DNA from: JAQVQN01 sp964557205
GTDB lineage: Bacteria > Verrucomicrobiota > Kiritimatiellia > RFP12 > UBA1067
DNA length: 14,263 nt
Assembly: GCA_964557205.1 (NCBI GenBank)
Contig: CAZKZI010000086.1
Location: 1 to 14,263 of the forward strand
Direction: 5' to 3'
Part shown: positions 1 to 7,242 of the stretch, piece after piece
Layout of the letters: each line of letters starts with the position of its first letter
Numbering within the stretch: position 1 is the stretch's first letter
The notes under the pieces: generated by a model
The model's database searches: none
Told to the model about the DNA's origin: nothing
Seen by the model: the letters and a program-made list of their open reading frames with translations, nothing else
Program-made: the position numbers and the translations under genes

Positions 1-37
1 GCCGTGAGTCGTTGAGACTCACGGCTTTTTTGTTTTT
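1..37 (+). terminator. Rho-independent terminator of an upstream gene outside the window
   Basis: A perfect 10-bp stem (gccgtgagtc at 1-10 with gactcacggc at 16-25) closes a 5-base loop (gttga). It is followed at once by a T-rich tract at 26-37 (six T, one G, five T). This is a textbook intrinsic terminator reading rightwards. The gene it ends must lie left of the window. It also means the metH genes need their own promoter downstream of it. Confidence 0.9.
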
Positions 38-42
38 CGTCA

Positions 43-121
43 GCCTGGCGCCTGGTAGGGATGGTTCATTAGCATCCCATAGGATGCAGGAGTTTAGGTG
101 TTTAGACTGTCAGGTGTTTAG
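43..121. repeat. Cluster of short direct repeats and competing hairpins
   Basis: Visible repeats are gcctgg at 43-48 and 50-55, and aggtgtttag at 96-105 and 112-121. Two hairpins share the same central segment and exclude each other: gggatg (58-63) with catccc (73-78), and gcatcc (72-77) with ggatgc (82-87). There is no T-tract after either hairpin, so these are not standard terminators. The cluster resembles the intergenic repeat debris found in many bacterial genomes. Its function is unknown. Confidence 0.55.
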
Positions 122-320
122 GTTTGTGCAAAAGTAACGATTTTGATGTGCTCGCTCGGTCTCCGCGACCTCTTGCGTCGTCACCGACGGCATCGATGAC
201 GCGGACGAGATGTTGATCGGAACGGACGTAACTGTTTAGCGGATTCTGATCACATAGAAAGGACATGGAGGTGGATTAATAAATGCGATGATTATGTGTG
301 CTATCAGTAAAGCGGGCATG

Positions 321-326
321 TATAAT
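321..326 (+). promoter_or_regulatory. Possible -10 box of the metH promoter
   Basis: A perfect TATAAT lies 49 bases before the GTG start of the first metH gene, in an AT-rich stretch downstream of the terminator at 1-37. No good -35 hexamer sits 16-18 bases upstream (the region around 297-303 is a poor match). The call therefore rests on the -10 box and its position. Transcription from here would give a leader of roughly 40 bases. Confidence 0.4.
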
Positions 327-365
327 CACTCTTTTTCAAGACTGAAAAATTTTAAGATGCTGTGT

Positions 366-370
366 AGAGG
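366..370 (+). promoter_or_regulatory. Ribosome binding site supporting a GTG start for metH module 1
   Basis: AGAGG lies 5 bases before the GTG at 376. No in-frame ATG gives a full homocysteine-binding domain, so this site supports the GTG as the true start. Confidence 0.6.
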
Positions 371-375
371 TTATC

Positions 376-1323
376 GTGAACACAACTGGCAATAGTTTGA
401 CACCCGGAGATCATGAGCTTTTGATTTTCGATGGCGCCTTTGGAACTACCATGCAGGGGATGCAACTGCCTTCCTCCGCCTGGGGCGGTCTGGAAGGTTG
501 TAACGAATACTTGAACCTTACAGCTCCGGCGGCTGTTGCGGAATTGCACCGCGCCTTTCTCGAAGCCGGGGCGCAGGTGATCGAGACTAACACCTTCGGC
601 GCCACGCGGATCGTCCTCTCCGAATACGGACTCGATGATCGTGTCCGAGAGATCAATTCTGCCGCTGTCGCCAACGCGCGTGCCGCCATAAGCGGCATGG
701 ATGGTCCTCGATATATTGCCGGCTCGGTCGGACCTTCCACCAAACTGCCGTCGCTTGGCCATATTTCTGTCGATGCTCTGTCAGAAGCTGTTCGCGAGCA
801 GGTGCAGGTATTGCTCTGCGAAGGTGTCGATTTGTTGATCTTCGAGACTTGCCAGGATCTTCTGCAGTTGAAAACTTGTCTGGTGGCCGCGCATGAATGC
901 TTTGACAAAACTTCGCGAAATGTGCCGGTAATGGCCTCAGTGACGATGGAGCGTTCCGGTACTATGCTGGTCGGCACGGATATGGCCGCGGTCGCAGTTA
1001 CGGTTGATCCCTTTAATCTCTTTGCACTGGGACTGAACTGCGCTACGGGGCCCGAGGATATGGAGTCACATATCCGTTTCCTTTCTCAACAGTGGCCTGG
1101 ACGCATTTCTTGCATGCCCAACCAGGGGTTGCCGGAAATGATTGACGGGCAGACAACTTATCCGATGGCACCTAATGATTTCGCCGCACACATGCGGCTG
1201 TTTGTCGAACGATACGGTGTCAGTGTGGCGGGCGGATGCTGTGGTAGCAGTCCGGCCCATATCAAAGCCTTGGCGCGTGAACTTAATGATCTCAAACCGG
1301 CGACGCGGAGGGTAGACTCATGA
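376..1323 (+). CDS. metH: Methionine synthase, homocysteine-binding (zinc) module as a separate protein
   Basis: 315-residue homocysteine S-methyltransferase domain, the first of the four modules of cobalamin-dependent methionine synthase. It binds and activates homocysteine through zinc so that it can take the methyl group from methylcobalamin; the enzyme is cytoplasmic. The family's opening motif DGAFGTTMQ is at residues 19-27. The three zinc-binding cysteines are present: C222 in GLNCA, and C288 and C289 in the GGCCGSSP motif near the C-terminus. The length fits a single barrel. Translation starts at GTG with AGAGG 5 bases upstream. The stop codon overlaps the ATG of the next gene as ATGA, so the two products are probably made in equal amounts and work as a complex. 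Betaine- or S-methylmethionine-dependent homocysteine methyltransferases share this fold, but the neighbour carries exactly the missing MetH modules, which makes metH the strong choice. Confidence 0.93.
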   Translation: MNTTGNSLTPGDHELLIFDGAFGTTMQGMQLPSSAWGGLEGCNEYLNLTAPAAVAELHRAFLEAGAQVIETNTFGATRIVLSEYGLDDRVREINSAAVANARAAISGMDGPRYIAGSVGPSTKLPSLGHISVDALSEAVREQVQVLLCEGVDLLIFETCQDLLQLKTCLVAAHECFDKTSRNVPVMASVTMERSGTMLVGTDMAAVAVTVDPFNLFALGLNCATGPEDMESHIRFLSQQWPGRISCMPNQGLPEMIDGQTTYPMAPNDFAAHMRLFVERYGVSVAGGCCGSSPAHIKALARELNDLKPATRRVDS

Positions 1324-3770
1324 CACCTTCACTATCAAGCTTGTATCAAGCGGTGGAACTGCGCCAGCCTATACCGCCGCTGATCATCGGCGAGCGAACC
1401 AATGCGAGCGGCTCGAAGCTTTTCCGCGAACGTTTGCTGGAAAATGATTACCAGGGCTGCCTGCGGATCGGACAGTCGCAGGAGGCGAACGGAGCGCAGG
1501 TGTTGGACGTTTGTGCGGCTTATGCCGGACGTGATGAGATCGCGGACATGACGGAACTGGTAAGACTTTTCGCGTGTTCTGTCAAAATCCCCCTGATGAT
1601 CGATTCCACTTCGCCGGAAGTGATCGAGGCATGCCTCAAAATCTATCCCGGCCGCTGTGTGGTTAACTCCATCAATCTTGAGGATGGCGGCAAGACGGCG
1701 CGGCGTGTCTGTGCACTTTTGAAAAAATACGGCGCGGCCACTGTGGCGCTGACTATCAGCGAAAAGGGCATGGCTATGACCGCAGAAGATAAGATCGCGG
1801 TCGCGCGCCGGATTTACGATATTGCAATAGGGGAATTCGGACTGCGCCCCGCTGACCTGCTGTTCGACGTGCTGACCTTCACGGTCGGTTCCGGTGACGA
1901 ATCTTTGCGTGATGCGGCCCGGCAAACTTTGCAGGCGATAACTGCGATCAAGGCGGAATTGCCGGGAGTGGCGACGGTACTGGGCGTCAGCAACATATCT
2001 TTCGGCTTGCCCGTAGCAGCCCGCAAGATATTGAATTCTGTTTTTTTGCATGAGGCGGTCGCGGCTGGTTTGGATGCGGCTATTGTTGATGCCGGCAAGA
2101 TAGTTCCTTTAGCTCGGATTGACACAGCCGACCGCGAGGCTTGCCTCGACTTGCTGCATGACCGTCGGTCTGCACAGAAACCTGATCCTCTTTTAGGTTT
2201 TATCACATATTTTGAAAACGCCAAATCCGCGAATGCGGACGAGGCGGATGAAAAATGTTTCGACGGCGCGGAAAAGGCATTGTTCAAGCAGGTTGTTGAT
2301 GGCGATAAGGACGGGCTGGATGATAATATAGCCATGCTTCTGGAGCGCTTGATGCCCTTGGATATCATCAATCAGATTCTGGTGCCGTCAATGAGGGAAG
2401 TCGGGGAACTTTTCGGGCGCGGTGAACTGTTGCTGCCGTTCGTGCTGCAGTCGGCCGAGGTCATGAAAAAAGCTGTTTTGCTATTGGAGCCGTTGATGTC
2501 CAAGGATGATGATAAACGTCAGATTCGGGTATTGCTGGCAACGGTACAGGGCGATGTGCATGATATCGGCAAGAACTTGGTGGACATTATCTTAAGCAAT
2601 AACGGGTACAAGGTTTACAATATTGGCATCAAGGTTCCGGTTGAGACCATCATAGAAAAGGCGCGTGAAATTAAAGTGGATATCATCGGCTTGAGCGGGC
2701 TGCTGGTTAAATCGGCTCTGGTTATGCGTGACAGTCTGCGGCAATACCGTGAAGCGGGATTGACACAGCCGGTGCTTTTGGGCGGTGCGGCCCTGACACC
2801 AAAGTTTGTGGCTGAAGAATGCGCACCGGCGTACGGTGCTCCGGTGGTCTATTGCCAGGACGCATTTGACGGTCTCAAAGCCGTGCGAGAGCATGAAGCA
2901 GGCACTTTGAAATCAACCGAAATTGTTTCTGCCGTAACCGTTAAGACAAAAAAAAATGTACGCGAGGAGATTTCGGTCAGCCGTGACAATCCGGTGCCCG
3001 GCATACCGTTTGAAGGTGTGCGTTATATCGAGGATATCGATCCCGCGCTGTTGTTGCCGCATGTCAACCGTCAGGTTCTTTTCCGCGGGCGTTGGGGTTA
3101 CCGGCGCGGGAACAAGACAGACACGGAATATGCCAAGATGATCAATGATACCGTGCAGCCGATTTTCGATAAGCTGTTGGAACAGGCGGTTGAAGGCAAG
3201 CTGATCCGCCCGCAGGTGGCCTACGGTTATTACCGATGCTTCAGTCGTGGCGACGGGCTGGTTGTGCTTGATGGCGGCACTGCCAATGTCTTCAGTTTTC
3301 CGCGGCAGGCTACAGCTTCGCGTCTCTGTATCGCTGATTATTTCAAGAGTGAGGCGCAAGGCGGGGATATCATCGGCATGTTCGTCGTTTCAATCGGCGA
3401 CGCGCTCGGCACTGCGGCGCACGACCTGTTCCAAGCCGATTGCTACCACGATTATCTGATGACGCACGGGTTCGGGGTGGAGTTGACCGAGGCGCTGGCT
3501 GAATATTGGCATTCTGTGATGAGGCGCGAACTCGGCATTGAGCGTGCGGAGGACACAGCGGCAGGGCGTCCGCCCAAAACATATCAAGGGGCGCGTTACG
3601 GTTTTGGATATGCGGCCTGCCCTGATCTAAACGCTCAGAAAACGGTCTTCGCCATACTGCACCCCGAGCGGATTGGGGTGAGTTTAACCGAAAACATGCT
3701 TATGGTGCCTGAGCACACGACCTCGGCGCTTGTCGCACATCACCCGCGCGCCAAATACTTCGCGGTGTGA
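1320..3770 (+). CDS. metH: Methionine synthase, folate-, cobalamin-binding and activation modules
   Basis: 816-residue protein with the remaining three MetH modules in order. The pterin-binding barrel covers about residues 17-285 (IIGERTNASG at 22-31, LMIDST at 92-97). The cobalamin cap and Rossmann domain cover about 315-525, with the base-off B12 motif D412-V-H414-D-I-G417, where H414 is the expected lower cobalt ligand, and LLGGAALT at 486-493. The reactivation domain covers about 565-816, with RYGFGYAACPDL at 759-770 for S-adenosylmethionine-dependent reductive methylation. It moves the methyl group from methyltetrahydrofolate to cob(I)alamin and on to homocysteine bound by the upstream protein. 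The ATG lies inside the ATGA overlap with that gene. The N-terminal homocysteine domain is absent here and supplied in trans. No premature stop or missing core motif is seen, so the split looks functional. Confidence 0.95.
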   Translation: MTPSLSSLYQAVELRQPIPPLIIGERTNASGSKLFRERLLENDYQGCLRIGQSQEANGAQVLDVCAAYAGRDEIADMTELVRLFACSVKIPLMIDSTSPEVIEACLKIYPGRCVVNSINLEDGGKTARRVCALLKKYGAATVALTISEKGMAMTAEDKIAVARRIYDIAIGEFGLRPADLLFDVLTFTVGSGDESLRDAARQTLQAITAIKAELPGVATVLGVSNISFGLPVAARKILNSVFLHEAVAAGLDAAIVDAGKIVPLARIDTADREACLDLLHDRRSAQKPDPLLGFITYFENAKSANADEADEKCFDGAEKALFKQVVDGDKDGLDDNIAMLLERLMPLDIINQILVPSMREVGELFGRGELLLPFVLQSAEVMKKAVLLLEPLMSKDDDKRQIRVLLATVQGDVHDIGKNLVDIILSNNGYKVYNIGIKVPVETIIEKAREIKVDIIGLSGLLVKSALVMRDSLRQYREAGLTQPVLLGGAALTPKFVAEECAPAYGAPVVYCQDAFDGLKAVREHEAGTLKSTEIVSAVTVKTKKNVREEISVSRDNPVPGIPFEGVRYIEDIDPALLLPHVNRQVLFRGRWGYRRGNKTDTEYAKMINDTVQPIFDKLLEQAVEGKLIRPQVAYGYYRCFSRGDGLVVLDGGTANVFSFPRQATASRLCIADYFKSEAQGGDIIGMFVVSIGDALGTAAHDLFQADCYHDYLMTHGFGVELTEALAEYWHSVMRRELGIERAEDTAAGRPPKTYQGARYGFGYAACPDLNAQKTVFAILHPERIGVSLTENMLMVPEHTTSALVAHHPRAKYFAV

Positions 3771-3853
3771 GATTTGAAGATACCGTTTTCTGGTTACTGG
3801 ATACTGGAGGCGTCCCTTGTCTCTACCGTGCGGGGAGGTTCTGGCGGCAGGCC

Positions 3854-3918
3854 ACTATCCACCATCCACCATCCACCAGCATTGCTGCACGCCACTTGTC
3901 GGTTTGAGGCGCAGCTTC
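3854..3918 (+). repeat. Dispersed hairpin repeat, copy A, with heptamer tandem repeat
   Basis: Positions 3875-3918 match the reverse complement of 12049-12092 at 42 of 44 bases. The core folds as gctgc (3884-3888), a 2-base bulge, gcc (3891-3893), a 14-base loop, then ggc (3908-3910) and gcagc (3911-3915). Both differences between the copies (3900 and 3903) fall in the loop. On its left side this copy carries three perfect copies of atccacc (3857-3877) preceded by actatcc. It begins 2 bases after the end of the esterase gene and lies between convergent genes, so it may also act as a 3' end structure. It resembles REP-type extragenic palindromes. Confidence 0.75.
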
Positions 3919-3919
3919 G

Positions 3920-5944
3920 TTAGCGTTCTTTCGGCGGGGTGTAAAGATCGATCCAGTCATAGAACCGCAGCGCGTTCTGCACACAGTCTGCGAAGTTGTA
4001 ACGGTCGGAGACCCGCACCACTTCGCGCCATGCCAGCGGCATGGATGAGACGGTGTCGATGCGGTTGACCAGCTGCGGCTCGGCCGCGTAAGCGTGATAG
4101 GCGGCGACAATCGTGGAGGTTCCTGCGCAAATGGTTACAGGCGCGTTCCCGCAAGCTTCAGCATGGCTCTTTGCGCACACGATTATGTCTTCCGCTCGCA
4201 TGCCCACCAGTGATTTGCCCAAAAGGTAAAGCATCACGCCCACACCTTCGTCCGAGCGCTTGGAACCATAAAAACGGCGGTTAATGCCGCCGATCTCGCC
4301 GGTGCCGGTGACATCCGCCACCATCACGGGATGCCCTGCCGACAGATATTGCTCCGCCGTCTGGACCTGATTGGACTTGCCGTCGCCGGTGACGATCAGG
4401 ACAGGGGCGGCCGAGTGTTTATCGGGAAACAAAGAGACGGCGGGAACCCGGATGCCGGACGGCAACGCGAAAACCTGGCGGATTTCTTTGATGCCGGCAT
4501 GTTCTTTTACACTTAAAACCGAGCGTTCAAAAGGTATCTGGCCAGCTTCGCGAATGTCTGCGGTGGTCCGCACAAGCTTACGGAGTTTCTTGGGGGAATA
4601 CTCTTTCCTTTTTTTGTCGAGCCGGGCCAACTCATCCCGCATGATATCGTAAACCGAGCGGAAGCCAGGCAAGTCGCGGACTTGGCCGGTTTCCGTGACC
4701 CAGGCATCTCTTTTGACGATGCCGGTGTCGGCTTTTTTTTCATCGAATTTCGCGCTAGTCTCCCGCAGTTGATCCAGGTCGAGCGGCAATGCGCGGAGGT
4801 CATTTTTAAGCCAGCGGCGCATCCATTGGACAGAACCGTCGCGCGTGCCTTCCTGCCATCCGTGAGGACCCGGGAGATCGATCATGGCCAGTCGCTCGTT
4901 CCAGCCGAAACGTTTGAAAACCTCTGCGGCAGTTTCAAAAGTTTTTTTGGTTCCCGCAAAAGGAAAGGAATCGCCGTGCGTGCAGTTGATGCAGACCGGC
5001 GACGGCGCACGTACCAGAATGTAGCCGGCGTGGTTCATACCGAAAGCCAGTTGGCCGAAGAAGTTCTGTTCGGCGTCTTGTGGGCCGCAATGGTCGCACA
5101 GTTCGGTAAAGGATGTGATGTAGCACGATGGCGCGCCGGAGCCGATGCGGTCGTCCAGCGCCATGATATATGAGGACAGCGTGCCGCCGCCGCTGTTGCC
5201 CATAACGCCGAGACGTTTGGGGTCGATATCGTTGCGGGACTGCATGTAGTCGAGGGCGCGCATGCCGTCCCAGATGCGGAAGCGGGCGGTGTTCCAGCCT
5301 AGCAGCATGGCGCTGACCCCCGTGATGTTATGACCGTGAACATTGTGGGGCGGGTTCTTGCCGGGCAGTTGCAGTCGCTCGCCTTGATCGATCGGGTCAT
5401 ATATCAAGGCAGCGAAACCGGAGAGGGCAGCCAGCACCGCGCCGCGCTGATATCCGGCGATACCCTTGCCTTCGTCGCTGTGACCGCAACAGATCATAAT
5501 GCCGGGGTAGGGCGGTTTGCGCTCGGGACGCTCTTCGGGCACAAAAAGATGCGCGGTGACAAACAAGCCCGGCTGACTCTCAAAGATGACCTTCTCGATG
5601 CGGTAACCTTCACGTTGCACCACACCGGTCACGCGCGCGTTCAGCGGCGTGCGTTTAGGGTAGCCGCCGAAAGAATTGACAAGGCTCTCGCGCAAGTTAC
5701 GCTGGTGACGTCGCAGCGATCGTTCCGAGGTATGGCTCAGAAACGCATTGTCGGCGGCGGTGTCCGCCTTCTTGACCATGGTAAAAACCGCGTCGTAGGT
5801 GTTCATATGCGCGTTTTCAAGCACCGGCTCACACAGCGCTTGCGCTACAATATTGGCCGGCTCCGCTACTGCGGCGCTTGCGCCTAAACAGCAAAGAGCG
5901 GTCAGCTCGATAAAAATTGATACGCAATTACTTCTGGTTTTCAT
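3920..5944 (-). CDS. Secreted acetylxylan esterase-like alpha/beta hydrolase, tandem domains
   Basis: 674 residues from the ATG at 5944. The N-terminus has a basic start (MKTR), a hydrophobic core and a likely signal peptidase I site AVA-EP after residue 27, so the protein should be exported. Residues about 130-390 form an alpha/beta hydrolase of the acetylxylan esterase/dienelactone hydrolase type. CCGHSDEGKG (152-161) follows the first core strand, the nucleophile elbow is GNSGG (249-253, Ser251), and the likely catalytic His is H361 in GPHGW. Residues about 485-674 look like a second hydrolase-like domain (PVLIVTGDG; AGTSTI where an elbow would be) without a complete GxSxG, probably non-catalytic. 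A role in removing acyl groups from carbohydrates is inferred from the family; the substrate is unknown. It lies 65 bases after dapL and may be the last gene of the operon. Confidence 0.8.
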   Translation of the reverse strand: MKTRSNCVSIFIELTALCCLGASAAVAEPANIVAQALCEPVLENAHMNTYDAVFTMVKKADTAADNAFLSHTSERSLRRHQRNLRESLVNSFGGYPKRTPLNARVTGVVQREGYRIEKVIFESQPGLFVTAHLFVPEERPERKPPYPGIMICCGHSDEGKGIAGYQRGAVLAALSGFAALIYDPIDQGERLQLPGKNPPHNVHGHNITGVSAMLLGWNTARFRIWDGMRALDYMQSRNDIDPKRLGVMGNSGGGTLSSYIMALDDRIGSGAPSCYITSFTELCDHCGPQDAEQNFFGQLAFGMNHAGYILVRAPSPVCINCTHGDSFPFAGTKKTFETAAEVFKRFGWNERLAMIDLPGPHGWQEGTRDGSVQWMRRWLKNDLRALPLDLDQLRETSAKFDEKKADTGIVKRDAWVTETGQVRDLPGFRSVYDIMRDELARLDKKRKEYSPKKLRKLVRTTADIREAGQIPFERSVLSVKEHAGIKEIRQVFALPSGIRVPAVSLFPDKHSAAPVLIVTGDGKSNQVQTAEQYLSAGHPVMVADVTGTGEIGGINRRFYGSKRSDEGVGVMLYLLGKSLVGMRAEDIIVCAKSHAEACGNAPVTICAGTSTIVAAYHAYAAEPQLVNRIDTVSSMPLAWREVVRVSDRYNFADCVQNALRFYDWIDLYTPPKER

Positions 5945-5951
5945 TTGCACA

Positions 5952-5955
5952 CCTT
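5952..5955 (-). promoter_or_regulatory. Ribosome binding site deciding the esterase start
   Basis: AAGG on the minus strand lies 7 bases before the ATG at 5944. It is only one base from an in-frame GTG at 5950, which would be too close. The ATG is therefore preferred, giving a signal peptide starting MKTR. Confidence 0.55.
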
Positions 5956-6015
5956 GTCAGTTGATAGTTTTGATGAACAGTTTTGGGCTTTGTTAAAGGT
6001 CATATTCCAGTTAGG

Positions 6016-7242
6016 TCAGGCCCGCATGGTCTGGCGCAGGCGCCGCATGGCTTCTTCGACGTTCTCGCGGCTGTTGAAGGCGCTGATGCGGATGAAGCCC
6101 TGGCCGCAGCGGCCGAACCCGGCGCCGGGGGTAGTGACGACCTGTGCGCTTTTCAGCAAGCGGTCAAAAAATTTCCAGGAGTCCTTGCCGACATTGACCC
6201 AGATGTAGGGGCTGTTCTCGCCGCCGGTCATACTGTAGCAGAGATCTGAAAGGGTGGCGCGTATCAGCGAGGCGTTGCAGAGGTAGAAGTCGATCAGACC
6301 TTTGACCTGCTGTTTGCCTGCTTCGGAGTACACCGCTTCGGCGGCGCGCTGGATCGGATACGAGACACCGTTGAACTTGGTTGTGTGGCGGCGGTTCCAC
6401 AGCGGGTGCAGCGGCACGGACTCACCTTTCTTGGTCCAGGCCATGAGACTCTTGGGCACGACCGTGAAGGCGCAGCGCGTGCCGGTAAAACCGGCGGTTT
6501 TAGAAAAGCTGCGGAATTCGATGGCTACGTCGCGCGCGCCCTCGATTTCGTAAATGCTGTGCGGAGTGGCCGGGTTACGGATAAACGCCTCGTAAGCCGC
6601 GTCGAACAGGATCAATGCCTTGTTGGCCTTGGCGTAGTCGACCCAGGCGGTGAGTTGCGCTCGGGTGGCGGTGGCGCCTGTCGGATTGTTGGGAAAACAG
6701 AGATAGACCAAGTCGACCGGGATTTCAGGAGGGGAGGGCACGAAACCGTTTTCGGCTGTGCTATCCAAATATACCAGTCCCTTGTAGCGCCCCTTAACTG
6801 AGCGCCCGGTGCGTCCGGCCATGACGTTGGTGTCGACGTATACCGGGTAAACCGGGTCTGGAATGGCGATAGCTATGCGGTCGGCAAACAGCTCCTGAAT
6901 GTTGGAGGTGTCGCACTTCGAGCCGTCGCTGACGAAAATCTCATCGGCTTCGATGGCGGCCCCGCGTGCCTGGTAGTCGTTTTGAGCGATAGCTTCACGC
7001 AAGAAGTCATAGCCCTGCTCCGGTCCGTACCCGCGAAAGCTGGAACGCGTGGCCATGTCGTCCACGGCTTTATGCAGCGCCTCGATGCAGGCGGACGGCA
7101 GAGGTTCCGTGACATCGCCGATGCCCAGACGGATGACGCGTTTATCCGGATGTTCGATCTGGTAGGCCTTGACGCGCTTGGAAATTTCCGAGAAAAGATA
7201 GGATGACTGGAGTTTAGCGTAGTTTTCGTTGATCCGTATCAT
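6016..7242 (-). CDS. dapL: LL-diaminopimelate aminotransferase
   Basis: 408 residues, the usual length for DapL. This PLP enzyme converts tetrahydrodipicolinate and glutamate directly to LL-2,6-diaminopimelate and 2-oxoglutarate, bypassing the succinylase and acetylase branches of lysine and peptidoglycan precursor synthesis. The N-terminus MIRINENYAKL with GIGDVTEPLP (41-50) is characteristic of the family. Further landmarks are SDGSKCD (105-111), PNNPTG (184-189), FDAAYEAF (213-220) and SFSKTAGFTG (245-254), where K248 is the PLP-binding lysine. Its ATG overlaps the stop of the upstream acyltransferase gene as ATGA, so translation is probably coupled. No terminator is evident after it and the esterase follows at 65 bases. 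DapL is found in plants, Chlamydiae, other PVC bacteria and scattered lineages, which supports the suggested taxonomy. Confidence 0.96.
   Translation of the reverse strand: MIRINENYAKLQSSYLFSEISKRVKAYQIEHPDKRVIRLGIGDVTEPLPSACIEALHKAVDDMATRSSFRGYGPEQGYDFLREAIAQNDYQARGAAIEADEIFVSDGSKCDTSNIQELFADRIAIAIPDPVYPVYVDTNVMAGRTGRSVKGRYKGLVYLDSTAENGFVPSPPEIPVDLVYLCFPNNPTGATATRAQLTAWVDYAKANKALILFDAAYEAFIRNPATPHSIYEIEGARDVAIEFRSFSKTAGFTGTRCAFTVVPKSLMAWTKKGESVPLHPLWNRRHTTKFNGVSYPIQRAAEAVYSEAGKQQVKGLIDFYLCNASLIRATLSDLCYSMTGGENSPYIWVNVGKDSWKFFDRLLKSAQVVTTPGAGFGRCGQGFIRISAFNSRENVEEAMRRLRQTMRA

Larger units (their letters stand above)
38..365. other. Intergenic leader region upstream of metH, no convincing gene
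   Basis: About 330 bases without a credible coding sequence. The left part (43-121) is made of short repeats and competing hairpins, listed separately. The middle (about 145-230) is GC-rich and can form an 8-bp stem with one G-U pair, gcgtcgtc at 175-182 with gatgacgc at 195-202. The right part (240-365) is AT-rich and holds a TATAAT box and a Shine-Dalgarno-like GGAGGT at 267-272 in front of very short reading frames. I looked for cobalamin, SAM and SAH riboswitch signatures, which would make sense before metH, and did not recognise one. Confidence 0.6.

Noticed and set aside
38..375. Cobalamin, SAM or SAH riboswitch before metH
   Set aside because: Expected from function, but I could not find the conserved cores of these riboswitches by eye. 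A covariance-model search would settle it.
411..977. 188-codon minus-strand frame opposite the first metH gene
   Set aside because: Rich in Ser, Arg and Ala without family resemblance, and lies fully inside a gene with intact MetH motifs.
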